The notes below the pieces were generated by a model, which worked only from the letters and a program-made list of their open reading frames with translations, searched no databases and was not told where the DNA came from. Positions 34,321 to 43,767 of a stretch of 64,000 nucleotides of DNA are shown here, in pieces. Made by a program: the position numbers and the translations under genes. The stretch is from UBA4416 sp048498515 (lineage in GTDB: Bacteria > Bacteroidota > Bacteroidia > B-17B0 > Aurantibacillaceae). How positions within the stretch are numbered: the first letter of the stretch is position 1; each line of letters starts with the position of its first letter. Location of the stretch: contig JBEHXV010000011.1 of NCBI GenBank assembly GCA_048498515.1, positions 62,001-126,000 on the forward strand, read 5' to 3'.

Positions 34321-34965
34321 ATGCCTGTAAAACAAAAGTTAGACATTAAAACCATTACCCAGGTTAAATTTCCTGAAAGCCAGTATTATAAAGAAGAACA
34401 AGTAAAAAAACAGATCGTCATCCATCATACCGTGAGTGGCCCCAATGCCACACGTGTATTCGAAGGATGGGCTTCAAATCCCGACAGGGTGGCCACTGCC
34501 TTTGTTATTGCCGGCGACGGTATTATTACACAGGGTTTTGGCAGTAAATATTGGGCGCATCATTTAGGTTTGAAAAAGGCCAATAATACAACCTTAAATA
34601 AGGCATCCATAGCCATTGAAGTATGCAACTGGGGCGGCCTCACCTTTAAGGACGGAAAATACTATTCGGCTTTTAACCGCGAAGTAGCGGCAAACGAAGT
34701 GGTTGATTATGGAAAAAAATGGCGGGGCTATCGTTTTTTTCATAAATACACAGCGCCACAAATAGAATCGTTAAGGCAATTACTGGTATACCTGGCCGAC
34801 AAATACACCATCACCAAAACATACAATGCCGATATGTGGGAGATCAGCAAAAATGCCTTAGCCGGTAAAAATGGCATTTACACGCACGTAAGCTACCGCG
34901 AAGATAAAAGCGACATGCACCCTCAACCCGAGCTTATTGCCATGCTTAAAGAACTCTCTTTATAA
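34321..34965 (+). CDS. N-acetylmuramoyl-L-alanine amidase (Amidase_2/PGRP fold), leaderless
   Basis: The 214-aa protein has no signal peptide. It shows the zinc amidase pattern IVIHHT (H35), AGDGIITQGF, WAHHLG, SIAIEVCNWG and then THVSYREDKSD. H35, H189 and D198 are the likely zinc ligands and K196 the catalytic lysine. It cleaves the bond between MurNAc and L-Ala in peptidoglycan. The family's catalytic Tyr position appears as Thr/Ala (RVATAFVI), which might lower activity or reflect a different alignment. Absence of a signal sequence is unusual for a cell-wall enzyme. It suggests delivery by a contact-dependent or phage-like machine, or a role in recycling. It is 39 nt upstream of a leaderless lipase. 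Confidence 0.88.
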   Translation: MPVKQKLDIKTITQVKFPESQYYKEEQVKKQIVIHHTVSGPNATRVFEGWASNPDRVATAFVIAGDGIITQGFGSKYWAHHLGLKKANNTTLNKASIAIEVCNWGGLTFKDGKYYSAFNREVAANEVVDYGKKWRGYRFFHKYTAPQIESLRQLLVYLADKYTITKTYNADMWEISKNALAGKNGIYTHVSYREDKSDMHPQPELIAMLKELSL

Positions 34966-35004
34966 TCAAACCCTTATTTATTTTAACCCTCAAACTTAAA
35001 AATT

Positions 35005-36495
35005 ATGCGTCAGGTTACATTAGTATTTGTTCATGGTTACAGCGTTACAAACATCGACACGTATGGCGAAATGCCACTCAGGCTCCGTAATGAAGGTGCC
35101 AAGCGCGGCATCGAAATAAAAATCGAGAACATTTTCCTCGGGCGTTACATCAGCTTTAACGATGATGTGAGATTGAATGATGTTTCAAAAGCATTGGAAA
35201 CAGCTGTTCAACAGCAAATAACACCGGGCAATAAAGACAATTCCCGCTATGTGTTCATTACCCATTCCACAGGCGGGCCGGTGGTGCGCAACTGGTGGGA
35301 CCTTTATTATAAGAACAGTACCAAACAATGTCCCATGAGCCACCTTATTATGCTGGCCCCTGCCAATTTTGGCTCGGCCCTGGCACAATTGGGAAAAAGC
35401 AAATTAAGCCGCATTAAATCCTGGTTTGATGGCGTTGAACCCGGGCAAAATGTATTGAACTGGCTTGAGCTGGGAAGTGAAGAGGCCTGGAAACTGAACA
35501 CAGACTGGATAAAGAGCGACGGCAAGCAAATCTCCGAAAAAGGCATTTTTCCTTTTGTAATTATAGGACAGGATATTGACCGCAAGCTCTACGATCATTT
35601 AAATTCCTATACCGGCGAGTTAGGCTCCGATGGTGTGGTACGTTCGGCAGCCGCTAATTTAAACGCTACTTACGTAAAACTCACCCAACCTGCACCAAAA
35701 TTAGTAAACGGAAAGCTGGTAACCGATAACCTTGCTATTTCAGAAGTAAAAAAAGCGCCTTTTGTACCTATGCGGATCGTTACTAAAAAATCGCATTCCA
35801 ATAAAGACATGGGCATTATGAAGAGTGTACTAAAATCGGTGGATGATGCCAACAGTGCCGAAACCGTGAACGCTATTTTTGACTGCATGAATGTGAAAAC
35901 ATTAACCGATTACCAGAGCATTGCCACACAGTTCGATTCACAAACCAAAGACGTGCAGGCAAACTCCATCATTGAAAGAGAGAAAACCGTATTTGGAACT
36001 AAAAATTACATCCACGATCGTTTTTCGATGGTCATATTCAGGGTTACAGATAGCGAAGGATACCCGGTTACCAATTTTGACCTTTTGCTGACAGGTGGCG
36101 AAAAAAATGATCCGAATGCTTTGCCTGAAGGTTTTTTTGTGGACAGGCAATGCAACAGCCTCAACAAATGCACTATTACTTATTTCCTAAACTACGACAT
36201 CATGAATGGTACACCGGCTATAAAAGATGTAAGGCCGGCATCCAAAGGCATGGACAAACTGGGATTAATTATTAACCCAAGACCCGAGGAAGGATTTATT
36301 CGTTACATCCCCTGCAAAATAAACACATCGCCCGATTTGTTCGACGCTGCATTAAACCCTAACAGTACAACACTTATTGACATTGTATTGCAACGTGTGG
36401 TAAGTACCGAGGTGTTTCGCTTTGAAAGTACCGATGGTGTGACACCACCGAAAAAGGATTTTTCGAAAGTGAAACCCGGAACGGATATTGTTTAA
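35005..36495 (+). CDS. Alpha/beta-hydrolase, lipase/esterase-like, leaderless
   Basis: The 496-aa protein starts directly with the first hydrolase strand and oxyanion HG (VTLVFVHGY). The nucleophile elbow is HSTGG (S88). D209 in GSDGVVRSAAANLN and H264 in KSHSNKDMGIM are the likely triad partners. Residues about 290-496 form a second, strand-rich domain of unknown role. The DGVVR and HS..MGI motifs resemble phospholipase-type hydrolases, including type VI lipase effectors. There is no signal peptide. Pairing with a leaderless peptidoglycan amidase (39 nt upstream) suggests joint action on cell envelopes. No Hcp, VgrG or immunity gene is in the window, so the delivery route is unknown. Confidence 0.85.
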   Translation: MRQVTLVFVHGYSVTNIDTYGEMPLRLRNEGAKRGIEIKIENIFLGRYISFNDDVRLNDVSKALETAVQQQITPGNKDNSRYVFITHSTGGPVVRNWWDLYYKNSTKQCPMSHLIMLAPANFGSALAQLGKSKLSRIKSWFDGVEPGQNVLNWLELGSEEAWKLNTDWIKSDGKQISEKGIFPFVIIGQDIDRKLYDHLNSYTGELGSDGVVRSAAANLNATYVKLTQPAPKLVNGKLVTDNLAISEVKKAPFVPMRIVTKKSHSNKDMGIMKSVLKSVDDANSAETVNAIFDCMNVKTLTDYQSIATQFDSQTKDVQANSIIEREKTVFGTKNYIHDRFSMVIFRVTDSEGYPVTNFDLLLTGGEKNDPNALPEGFFVDRQCNSLNKCTITYFLNYDIMNGTPAIKDVRPASKGMDKLGLIINPRPEEGFIRYIPCKINTSPDLFDAALNPNSTTLIDIVLQRVVSTEVFRFESTDGVTPPKKDFSKVKPGTDIV

Positions 36496-36508
36496 ACATT
36501 GAAAAAGA

Positions 36509-36549
36509 CCTGCCAGGCTTTTAAACAGGCCTTATATACGCCGGCAGGC
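36509..36549 (+). terminator. Possible terminator after the lipase gene
   Basis: CCTGCC (36509-36514) can pair with GGCAGG (36543-36548), enclosing an inner near-palindrome around TTTAAA. A run of T follows at 36565-36570. The stem is short and the loop large, so this is a weak call. Confidence 0.25.
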
Positions 36550-36659
36550 CTGGTATAGGAATCCTTTTTTAAGGTTTTTTCCTCCTTTATATATGTCTTT
36601 TTATTCGTATCTTGTATGCGCTTAAAAATCCATTCCCGTTTACCAACAACTTCATTATT

Positions 36660-39161
36660 ATGAAACAATTTGTACTTATTGCCTTATGCTTTTTAGCATT
36701 TACTTCCGGTTTATTAGCCTCACCGTTCAACGGCCAGGTGCAGCAATTTAAACAACCCGATGGTAGCATGGTAGATGTGCGCCTTTATGGTACCGAATTT
36801 TACATGCGTGCCGAAGGCCTGGATGATTATACCCTGGTACGCGATAAAAAAACAGGCTGGATCTGTTACGCAGATCTGTCGGCTGATAAAAAACAACTGG
36901 TTTCCACCGGCATTAAATATATGGGTGTGGAAAATAATACAGCCAGCCTGCGCAACAACCTGCCCATGGCTAAGCACCTGGATGTTTCGGATGAGTCGAG
37001 GATAGCTGAAGTGAAGAAGAACCGTAAACTACTGGAAAATACCGGGAATAAGAATAACCTAAAAACAAACAGCATCGATCACAGGGTATCGGCAACACCC
37101 TCGGGTTTAATAAGCGGTACCGTTACTGGCTTATGCATTGTGGTTGATTTTTCCGACGAAGTAGGAACATTGCAAATGTCGGATTTTGATAATTTTTGTA
37201 ACAATTTGACCTATACGGGTTTTGGTAACAATGGCTCGCTGCGTAAATTTTATAAAGATATTTCGGGAGGCCTGCTCGATTACCAGAACGTGGTGTATGG
37301 CTATTATCGTGCTCCTTTAACCTTTGCGCAATACGATGCCATGCCTTATGCGCAGGGAGCACAACAAATACTCGGGCAGGCATTGAATTGGCTCGATTCA
37401 CAGGGTTTTGATTTCTCTACGCTTTCCACTAATCCGGATGGCAGCATCATGGCCATTAATTTAATGTATACAGGAACCCCGCCTAACTGGGCACAGGGTA
37501 TGTGGCATCACAAAGGTAACTATACAGGTTTTTCGGCCGATGGGGTTACCTCCAACGATTACAATTGCTCACCGGCGGGCAGCCCTTTAAGGCTGGCGGT
37601 AGTGGCGCATGAGAACGGACACATGATTGGTAAATGGCCCGATACTTATAAATATGACAATACCACTGGTCCTGATGGCATTGGCGGTTTTGACCTGATG
37701 TGCGATTATGGCAGCTATACCAATCCTACTATTCCCAATCCATTGTTCAGGAGCAATGCCGGCTGGGGCCGTGTGGTTGACGTGACTTATTATAACGGCA
37801 TCAACACGGATACAGCCAACTCCCGTACCTGCTACAAATACCGTAACCTGAATGATACGAACGAATTCTTTTTATTTGAGAACCGCATGAAAACAGGCAG
37901 GAGCCTGTATATTCCTACACAGGGTTTAACCATATGGCACATTGACAGAAATGGCGACAACCAGAGCACGCACCACGAAGTGTGGCTTGAACATGCCGAT
38001 AATAATTACAACAGCGAAGCCAATGCTTGTTTTAAAAGCGGCCTTCATGCCGAGTACAGCTATTCCACTTCTCCGGGCTCCAATTATTACAATGGCAACC
38101 AAAGTGGTTTAAGGATTTGGGACATTGGGCCAATTGCTACCAACATGACCTATAAATTAGGACTTGGATTCCCCGCGCCGAGTTTAAACCTGACGTATGT
38201 GAGCCTTACTGCCGACAATAATGCCAACGGTTTCATTGAGCCAGCCGAATCGGCTGATATTAATGTTAACTCTTCTAATTTTGGCCAGGTAAGTTCTACT
38301 TCGGCCAGTATTACCTGTACCTCTATTGGTGTCAACTCCGCATCCGTAACCGTTAATAATCCGGTTGTTAATGTAGGTACCATCAACGTAAACCAAACGG
38401 TTCCTGCCACATTTAATATAACTGTTGCCGCAGGAACACCAATTGGTACGGAAATAGAATTAAAATTCGATTTATCGGATGGTACTTTCTCAACCTTTAT
38501 TACAAAAAAAATAATTGTGGGCGTACAGGTTTTAATGAGCAACCAGGATGAAACCACCTGCAACGCAATATTCTATGATGCTTCGGGTCTAAACAACTAT
38601 AATGACAATACAGATTATGTGAAAACCATTTACCCGACCAGCGTTAATAATATGGTAAAAGCTGATTTCGTTGAATTTGACCTGGAAGATGAACCATCCT
38701 GTTCATACGACTTTATGATGATTTTTGATGGCCCAAGTTCTTCTTCGCCTCTTATTGGCAACACAGTGTTTTGCGGCACAAACAATCCGGGAACCATTAC
38801 ATCAACTCACCCTACCGGAGCTTTAACCTTTGCCTTCCATTCGGATGGCGGATTGACCATGAGCGGATGGAAAGCCATTATTTCCTGTATAAATACGACC
38901 GGTATTAAAGCAAACAACCTGGCGCAATTCTCGGTATTCCCTAATCCATCAACAGGCTTATATTCTGTAAGGTTCAATAACATGATAAACGAAGGCAACT
39001 TAATAGTTACGGATGTAGTGGGTAAAGAAGTATATAATAGCGCCATTACTGCAAAAGAAAATGTAAGCCTTGATCTGTCGGCATTACCAAATGGCATGTA
39101 TTTTTTAAGTATGCAAGTTGAGGGTGCAATTGTAACTAAAAAATTAATGCTGAATAAATAA
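36660..39161 (+). CDS. M6-type metalloprotease with CUB-like domain and T9SS type A sorting domain
   Basis: The start at 36660 gives the signal peptide (FVLIALCFLAFTSGLLA, then SPF); the ORF opens 16 codons earlier. The 833-aa protein has an immune-inhibitor-A/M6-like catalytic domain with zinc motif HENGH (H317, E318, H321), followed by KWPDTY and GGFDLMCDYG as expected for the third ligand region. Residues about 500-620 are an Ig/CARDB-like domain, and 630-750 a CUB-like domain (CSYDFMMIFDGPSSSSPLIG). The last 75 residues are a type A sorting domain (FSVFPNPSTGLYSVRF...LPNGMYFLSM). It is secreted by T9SS and likely degrades extracellular protein. It is followed by a strong bidirectional terminator. 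Confidence 0.92.
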   Translation: MKQFVLIALCFLAFTSGLLASPFNGQVQQFKQPDGSMVDVRLYGTEFYMRAEGLDDYTLVRDKKTGWICYADLSADKKQLVSTGIKYMGVENNTASLRNNLPMAKHLDVSDESRIAEVKKNRKLLENTGNKNNLKTNSIDHRVSATPSGLISGTVTGLCIVVDFSDEVGTLQMSDFDNFCNNLTYTGFGNNGSLRKFYKDISGGLLDYQNVVYGYYRAPLTFAQYDAMPYAQGAQQILGQALNWLDSQGFDFSTLSTNPDGSIMAINLMYTGTPPNWAQGMWHHKGNYTGFSADGVTSNDYNCSPAGSPLRLAVVAHENGHMIGKWPDTYKYDNTTGPDGIGGFDLMCDYGSYTNPTIPNPLFRSNAGWGRVVDVTYYNGINTDTANSRTCYKYRNLNDTNEFFLFENRMKTGRSLYIPTQGLTIWHIDRNGDNQSTHHEVWLEHADNNYNSEANACFKSGLHAEYSYSTSPGSNYYNGNQSGLRIWDIGPIATNMTYKLGLGFPAPSLNLTYVSLTADNNANGFIEPAESADINVNSSNFGQVSSTSASITCTSIGVNSASVTVNNPVVNVGTINVNQTVPATFNITVAAGTPIGTEIELKFDLSDGTFSTFITKKIIVGVQVLMSNQDETTCNAIFYDASGLNNYNDNTDYVKTIYPTSVNNMVKADFVEFDLEDEPSCSYDFMMIFDGPSSSSPLIGNTVFCGTNNPGTITSTHPTGALTFAFHSDGGLTMSGWKAIISCINTTGIKANNLAQFSVFPNPSTGLYSVRFNNMINEGNLIVTDVVGKEVYNSAITAKENVSLDLSALPNGMYFLSMQVEGAIVTKKLMLNK

Positions 39162-39164
39162 CAT

Positions 39165-39190
39165 TGTCACATCGAGCGGAGTCGAGACGC
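39165..39190 (+). repeat. Dispersed palindromic repeat, copy 1
   Basis: The 26 bases here match the reverse complement of 47643-47668 at 25 positions. The core is TCGAGCGGAGTCGAGA. Both copies lie directly downstream of T9SS genes, between converging genes, typical of REP-like elements. Confidence 0.7.
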
Positions 39191-39244
39191 TTACTCATAC
39201 TTGCCTCTAACAACACGTCGGACGAATTGAGAGATAAATACTAT

Positions 39245-39278
39245 AAAAGCCCGCCATGATAATTCATGGCGGGCTTTT
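39245..39278. terminator. Bidirectional intrinsic terminator
   Basis: A perfect 15-bp stem (39245-39259 with 39264-39278) with a TAAT loop has GC-rich core GCCCGCC. It is flanked by A-run and T-run on opposite sides, so it works for both the M6 protease gene and topoisomerase III, which converge here. Confidence 0.9.
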
Positions 39279-39294
39279 AGTTTCAAAAAAAATA

Positions 39295-41586
39295 TTAATT
39301 CTCAAACGGCACCCTGTAGTTACAACCTTCCTTATAGCGGTTACAACCCCAGGCAGTTTTGCCCTGTATTAAAGTGCCTTGTTTGCATTGCGGGCAGGTT
39401 TGCGGTTTTTGTGCAGCCGCGATTTTTGGCTTTTCCATTTCTTCTACCAGTTCAATAGCGAATGCTTCCGTTAAAACAAGTACGCCGTTTATTTTTTTAT
39501 TGTTTATCACAAAACCTTTAATGGATGGTGTTTTCTTTTTTTGAATTAAAATATGGATCTGTTTCTCACTTAATTTTTTTCCACCAAACTCAAAGTCAAC
39601 TCTAAAGGTACAGCCTTCTTTAAACCGATTACAACCAAAAGCATTTTTACCTTTTATAATCGTCCCATGACCGCACTTAGGGCAGGTAATAACAGTTTCT
39701 ACTTTTACTTTTGGTTCTGTCTTTTTTTCTTTAACAACAGTTTCAGTCACTACAGGAACAGGTTCTTTTTTCTTCTCCGCTTCAATGGTAATTAAATTTC
39801 CGTTCTCCAATTTCACTTCACGGGTCAGGTCGCTTACCATTTGCTTCATTTCGGCCATAAACAAATGCGCATCGTATTCACCTTTTTCAATCTGGCGTAG
39901 TTTCTTTTCCCAAATCCCAGTCAATTCAACCGACTTCAGCAATTCGTTATTAATGGTTTTAATCAATTGGATCCCTGTAATGGTAGGAACAAGGTTCTTT
40001 TTTTGCCTCACAATATAATTGCGTTTAAACAAAGTCTCAATAATATTTGCCCGGGTAGAAGGGCGCCCTATTCCATTTTCTTTCATCAGGTCCCGCAGTT
40101 CAGGATCATCTACCTGTTTCCCGGCTGTTTCCATGGCTCGCAGCAACGAAGCCTCGGTATGCATTTTGGGTGGCTGTGTTTGCTTTTCAAGCAGATCGGG
40201 ACTATGTTCTCCTTTTTCGCCTTTTTCAAATACCGGCATCAATTGTTCTTCATCTTCTTTAGCATCTGTTTCTCCTGCCGCATTTGCCTGTGCATCTTTT
40301 TTAGGAAATAACACACGCCAGCCTTCTTCCAGGATAACTTTTCCTGTAGCGGTAAACTCATGCTCATCCACAGCGCCAAGCACCGTTGTATTGCTTACCA
40401 CGCAATCAGGATAAAAAGCCGCGATAAAACGTCGGGCAATCAAATCATACACTTGCTTTTCGGGCAAATACATACCCGATGGCGGCAAAATACCGGTTGG
40501 AATAATGGCATGATGGTCCGTGATTTTTTTATCATCGAACACTTTTTTGCTTTTGCGAATGGGTTTATCCAGGATTGCTTTGGTGAATTGAGCATAAGGT
40601 GTCATGTCTTCCAGGATCCCTTTTATTTTTGGGTACATGTTATCCGGAAGATAGGTTGTATCAACCCTTGGATAAGTGACCAGTTTTTGCTCATATAATT
40701 TTTGAACGTACTTTAAGGTATCTTCAGCCGAAAAATTCAATTTTTTATTGCATTCCACCTGCAAGGACGTTAGATCAAATAAAGGCAGAGGACTTTCATT
40801 CGCGTTTTTTTTAGTGCTGGAAATAATTTCGAATAACTTGTTCCTGATCTCTTCCAGGATCTTATTGGCATATTCCTTAACCGTAAATTTGCGTTTGGTG
40901 GAATTGAATATTACCGCACGGTAGGTCGTTTTCAACTCCCAATAAGTCTCCGGTTTAAAATTCTGAATTTCATGATAACGGTTTACGATGAGCGCCAGCG
41001 TTGGTGTTTGCACACGACCAATAGATAACACACCTTTGCCGTTGGCATACTTTACAGTATACAACCTGCTGGCATTCATACCCAGTAGCCAGTCGCCAAT
41101 AGCCCTGGCATTACCGGCTGCATACAGCAGATCGTATTCTTTACTGTCCTTTAATTTCCCAAAACCCTCCTGTATGGCTTCATCGGTTAAGGAGGAGATC
41201 CACAACCGTTTTACAGGTTTATTGTTGGATGCTTTCGCAAGTACCCATCGTTGAATTAATTCTCCTTCAATGCCGGCATCACCGCAGTTTATTACCTGGG
41301 TGCATTGTTCTATGAGCGTTTTTAAAGTATTGAATTGCTTGGTTACCCCACTGTTGTCAATCACTTTCAACTGGAACTTAGGTGGGATCATAGGCAGGAA
41401 ATCAAGGCTCCAGCGCTTCCAGTCATCGCTATAATCATCCGGCGATTTCAGGGTGCATAAATGACCGAAGGTCCAACTGATAAGATAACCGTTTCCTTCA
41501 AAAAAACCATCGCGCCTGTTGCCGGCGCCTAAGATACGGGCAATTTCTTTTCCAACACTTGGTTTTTCGGCAATACAGAGGATCAC
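39295..41586 (-). CDS. topB: DNA topoisomerase III (type IA)
   Basis: The 763-aa protein opens with the TOPRIM domain (MILCIAEKPSVGKEIARILG; acidic motif GDAGIEGE at about 102-109). The active-site tyrosine is Y305 in VTYPRVDTTYL. IGRVQTPTLALIV and the GIGRPSTRANIIETL motif complete the type IA core. Two C-terminal zinc-ribbon-like repeats (CPKCGHGTIIKG...CNRFKEGC at about 643 and CPQCKQGTLIQG...CNRYKEGC at about 733) extend it. It relaxes and decatenates DNA through a 5'-phosphotyrosine link and works with RecQ-type helicases. DAGIEGE differs from the common DxDREGE but is seen in TopB-like branches. It may be a mobile-element-type TopB. Start is the conserved MI(L)CIAEKPS. Confidence 0.95.
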   Translation of the reverse strand: MILCIAEKPSVGKEIARILGAGNRRDGFFEGNGYLISWTFGHLCTLKSPDDYSDDWKRWSLDFLPMIPPKFQLKVIDNSGVTKQFNTLKTLIEQCTQVINCGDAGIEGELIQRWVLAKASNNKPVKRLWISSLTDEAIQEGFGKLKDSKEYDLLYAAGNARAIGDWLLGMNASRLYTVKYANGKGVLSIGRVQTPTLALIVNRYHEIQNFKPETYWELKTTYRAVIFNSTKRKFTVKEYANKILEEIRNKLFEIISSTKKNANESPLPLFDLTSLQVECNKKLNFSAEDTLKYVQKLYEQKLVTYPRVDTTYLPDNMYPKIKGILEDMTPYAQFTKAILDKPIRKSKKVFDDKKITDHHAIIPTGILPPSGMYLPEKQVYDLIARRFIAAFYPDCVVSNTTVLGAVDEHEFTATGKVILEEGWRVLFPKKDAQANAAGETDAKEDEEQLMPVFEKGEKGEHSPDLLEKQTQPPKMHTEASLLRAMETAGKQVDDPELRDLMKENGIGRPSTRANIIETLFKRNYIVRQKKNLVPTITGIQLIKTINNELLKSVELTGIWEKKLRQIEKGEYDAHLFMAEMKQMVSDLTREVKLENGNLITIEAEKKKEPVPVVTETVVKEKKTEPKVKVETVITCPKCGHGTIIKGKNAFGCNRFKEGCTFRVDFEFGGKKLSEKQIHILIQKKKTPSIKGFVINNKKINGVLVLTEAFAIELVEEMEKPKIAAAQKPQTCPQCKQGTLIQGKTAWGCNRYKEGCNYRVPFEN

Positions 41587-41694
41587 AGGTTTATTCGGAT
41601 AACAATTTCAATGGCTTAAATTATGGCTTAATTTTAAAATGGAGGAAAAAAGTTATGCGCATTTTTTTAAGTATATGGATTGGATTTTCTTTCT

Positions 41695-41730
41695 TGTCAG
41701 TTCGTCACGACAAGTCGTAACGAACTGACA
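41695..41730. repeat. Inverted repeat after the helicase gene
   Basis: Perfect 11-bp arms (41695-41705 and 41720-41730) with a 14-bp loop. The arm TGTCAGTTCG is shared with the repeat at 47611. No T-run follows, so it is more likely a dispersed repeat than a strong terminator, though it follows the helicase stop on the minus strand. Confidence 0.55.
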
Positions 41731-41739
41731 GGTTAATTC

Positions 41740-43674
41740 TTACACCTCGTAATTATATTCCCATGCTGATTTGTAAAATCCATTGGTTTCGCAGTACTCA
41801 ATAAACGCTTTATAAAACGGATGATTGCCAATCGTTGCGGTATCCATAATCACTACCAGTTTTTTCTTGGCCCGTGTCAAAGCCACATTCATGCGGCGGA
41901 TATCGGACAGGAAACCAATCTCTGAATTTGAATTGCTTCGTACCAGGGAGATATAGATCACATCCCGCTCCTCGCCCTGGAAACCATCAATGGTTTTAAC
42001 AGCCAGCTCGCTCACCGGATAGTTTGAGTAATCAAACTCCTGTAATTTTTCTTTCAGTAATTCAATCTGTTCTTTGTAGGGCGATATAATTCCAATATCT
42101 ATTTTTTGCGGCTCTCCCAAATGTTGGTACTGCTGCAGCAGTAGTTCAAGGTGCTTAAATAACAGCTCAGCCTCTCCCTTATTTGACATGCTCAGTGTTT
42201 CGGGGTTCTGCAGTTCATCAAAACTGCAACCCGCAGTATCTACCAGTTCTATGGGAACATTTAAAACAGCAAGATCTTCATTTAATGATAACAAGGTGTC
42301 TTTCACCGTAGCGTCAGCTTCCAGTTCATTATTATAAAAATAGGCGTTGCTAAACTGCATAATGTGCTGGTGCATGCGGTATTGCCGTGTGAGGAGAGTG
42401 GACACGTTTTCGTATTTTGTGAGGCGGTCGAGCATGGTTTCATCCAATCCTTCCTGCTTTGCTTTTATGCTTTTAACCACAGGTGGCAACTGAAAATGAT
42501 CGCCGCTAAAAATAACGCGTTTGCATTTCAATAAGGGAATCCAGGAGATGGCTTCCAGCGCCTGCGAAGCCTCATCGAAGAACAGGGTGTTGAATTGTTT
42601 TTTTGCCAGGGCTTTGTTGGTAGATGTTACCGGTGTGCAGCAAATTACCTGGGCATTATCAAATAAGGAATTTACAATGTAATCTTCCAGCAGCCGCGAT
42701 TCTTTAATGCAATTCTTTGCCTCGGTATAATACATGGCCCGTTGTTTTGCTTCTTCTTTTCCAAAACTTCGCTTGTATTTTCCCGCCATGCGAAAATATT
42801 CCTCGGCATTACGGCGCAAATTCTTAATATCCCTGTAATTTTCATGCTCCTGCACCTGCCCGTCAATCGTTGTTTTCAGCAATCCTTCCGATACCCTTGC
42901 CGGGTGGCCAACACGCAGCACATTCACCCCCTGTTCAATTAATTTTTCTGTGATAAGGTCAACTGCCGTATTGGTAGGAGCGCATACCAGGATTTGCTTT
43001 TCGGTTTGCAATACAAGGCGAATGGCCTGCACAATAGTGGTAGTTTTTCCGGTACCGGGCGGGCCGTGAACAACCGCCACATCATTCGCTGACAAAATGT
43101 GACGCACTGCCCTGTTCTGTGAAAAATTCAATTGTGGAATGATAATGCTGTCATCGGTCTTTTCAAAAGCAGGACGATCGTTTCCTTCAATGATCTCACG
43201 CAGCTCGGCAACCCGGTTATTCCTGGCACCAATCACTTCATCCAGCGCTTTTTGCATCTCTATGTAGCTGTTATCATCAAACTGGATATTCACGCCTAAC
43301 TTGCCATCATAGCACCAGTCAGGCAACTCATCGGTATGCATGATAAGCTTCATTTTATTTTTGCCCGATTGCTTGATCGTTCCGGTGATCTCCAGTTTCT
43401 CATCCGGGTCTTTGTTGGAAAATAAACTAATGTTCTTTCCTGCGCTGAACTGGTGAGGCATATCCAGGTTATTAGTGCGCTCTATTTCCAGGTGCACATA
43501 ATCGGCATAGCCAATTTCATTCGACAGAATTTGAATAGGATACCAGGTAGCGCCATTTTTTTTTCGCTGCTCGATACTTGCTCTTAAGAATTGCTCTTTA
43601 TATTGATAAAAATCTTCCTCTCTTTCAACCAGGAGTAATTCTTTTAATTTCTTTAATCGGTCTATACTCTTCAT
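41740..43674 (-). CDS. SF1B DNA/RNA helicase, IGHMBP2/Upf1-like
   Basis: The 644-aa protein has an N-terminal beta-barrel-like domain (about 40-135). The helicase core has Walker A GPPGTGKT (204-211), motif Ia CAPTNTAVD, Walker B FFDEASQ, motif III GDHFQLPPV, RQYRMH, motif V TIDGFQGEERDVI and motif VI NVALTRAKKKL. This is the superfamily 1B pattern of IGHMBP2 and related bacterial helicases, which move 5' to 3' on DNA or RNA. It is cytoplasmic. It lies 153 bp upstream of topB on the same strand; the gap holds an inverted repeat, so cotranscription is unsure. Confidence 0.93.
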   Translation of the reverse strand: MKSIDRLKKLKELLLVEREEDFYQYKEQFLRASIEQRKKNGATWYPIQILSNEIGYADYVHLEIERTNNLDMPHQFSAGKNISLFSNKDPDEKLEITGTIKQSGKNKMKLIMHTDELPDWCYDGKLGVNIQFDDNSYIEMQKALDEVIGARNNRVAELREIIEGNDRPAFEKTDDSIIIPQLNFSQNRAVRHILSANDVAVVHGPPGTGKTTTIVQAIRLVLQTEKQILVCAPTNTAVDLITEKLIEQGVNVLRVGHPARVSEGLLKTTIDGQVQEHENYRDIKNLRRNAEEYFRMAGKYKRSFGKEEAKQRAMYYTEAKNCIKESRLLEDYIVNSLFDNAQVICCTPVTSTNKALAKKQFNTLFFDEASQALEAISWIPLLKCKRVIFSGDHFQLPPVVKSIKAKQEGLDETMLDRLTKYENVSTLLTRQYRMHQHIMQFSNAYFYNNELEADATVKDTLLSLNEDLAVLNVPIELVDTAGCSFDELQNPETLSMSNKGEAELLFKHLELLLQQYQHLGEPQKIDIGIISPYKEQIELLKEKLQEFDYSNYPVSELAVKTIDGFQGEERDVIYISLVRSNSNSEIGFLSDIRRMNVALTRAKKKLVVIMDTATIGNHPFYKAFIEYCETNGFYKSAWEYNYEV

Positions 43675-43687
43675 TTACATTTTTATG

Positions 43688-43760
43688 ATTACGAATAGTG
43701 TACGAATATACGAATTGACACACGACTCATCGATTCGTATATTCGTACACTATTCGTAAT
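43688..43760. repeat. Perfect 28-bp inverted repeat with 17-bp loop
   Basis: Arms 43688-43715 and 43733-43760 are exact reverse complements. Each arm repeats TACGAATA-type words, so the sequence is both palindromic and internally iterated. It lies between the serine hydrolase stop and the helicase start on the minus strand. It is AT-rich with no clear U-tract. It may end transcription by stem stability alone, or be a mobile or protein-binding palindrome. Confidence 0.85.
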
Positions 43761-43767
43761 TATCAAC

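Noticed and set aside
34321..36495. Type VI secretion cluster
   Set aside because: Only possible effectors are present. No Hcp, VgrG, sheath or ATPase gene is in the window, so only a hypothesis is kept.
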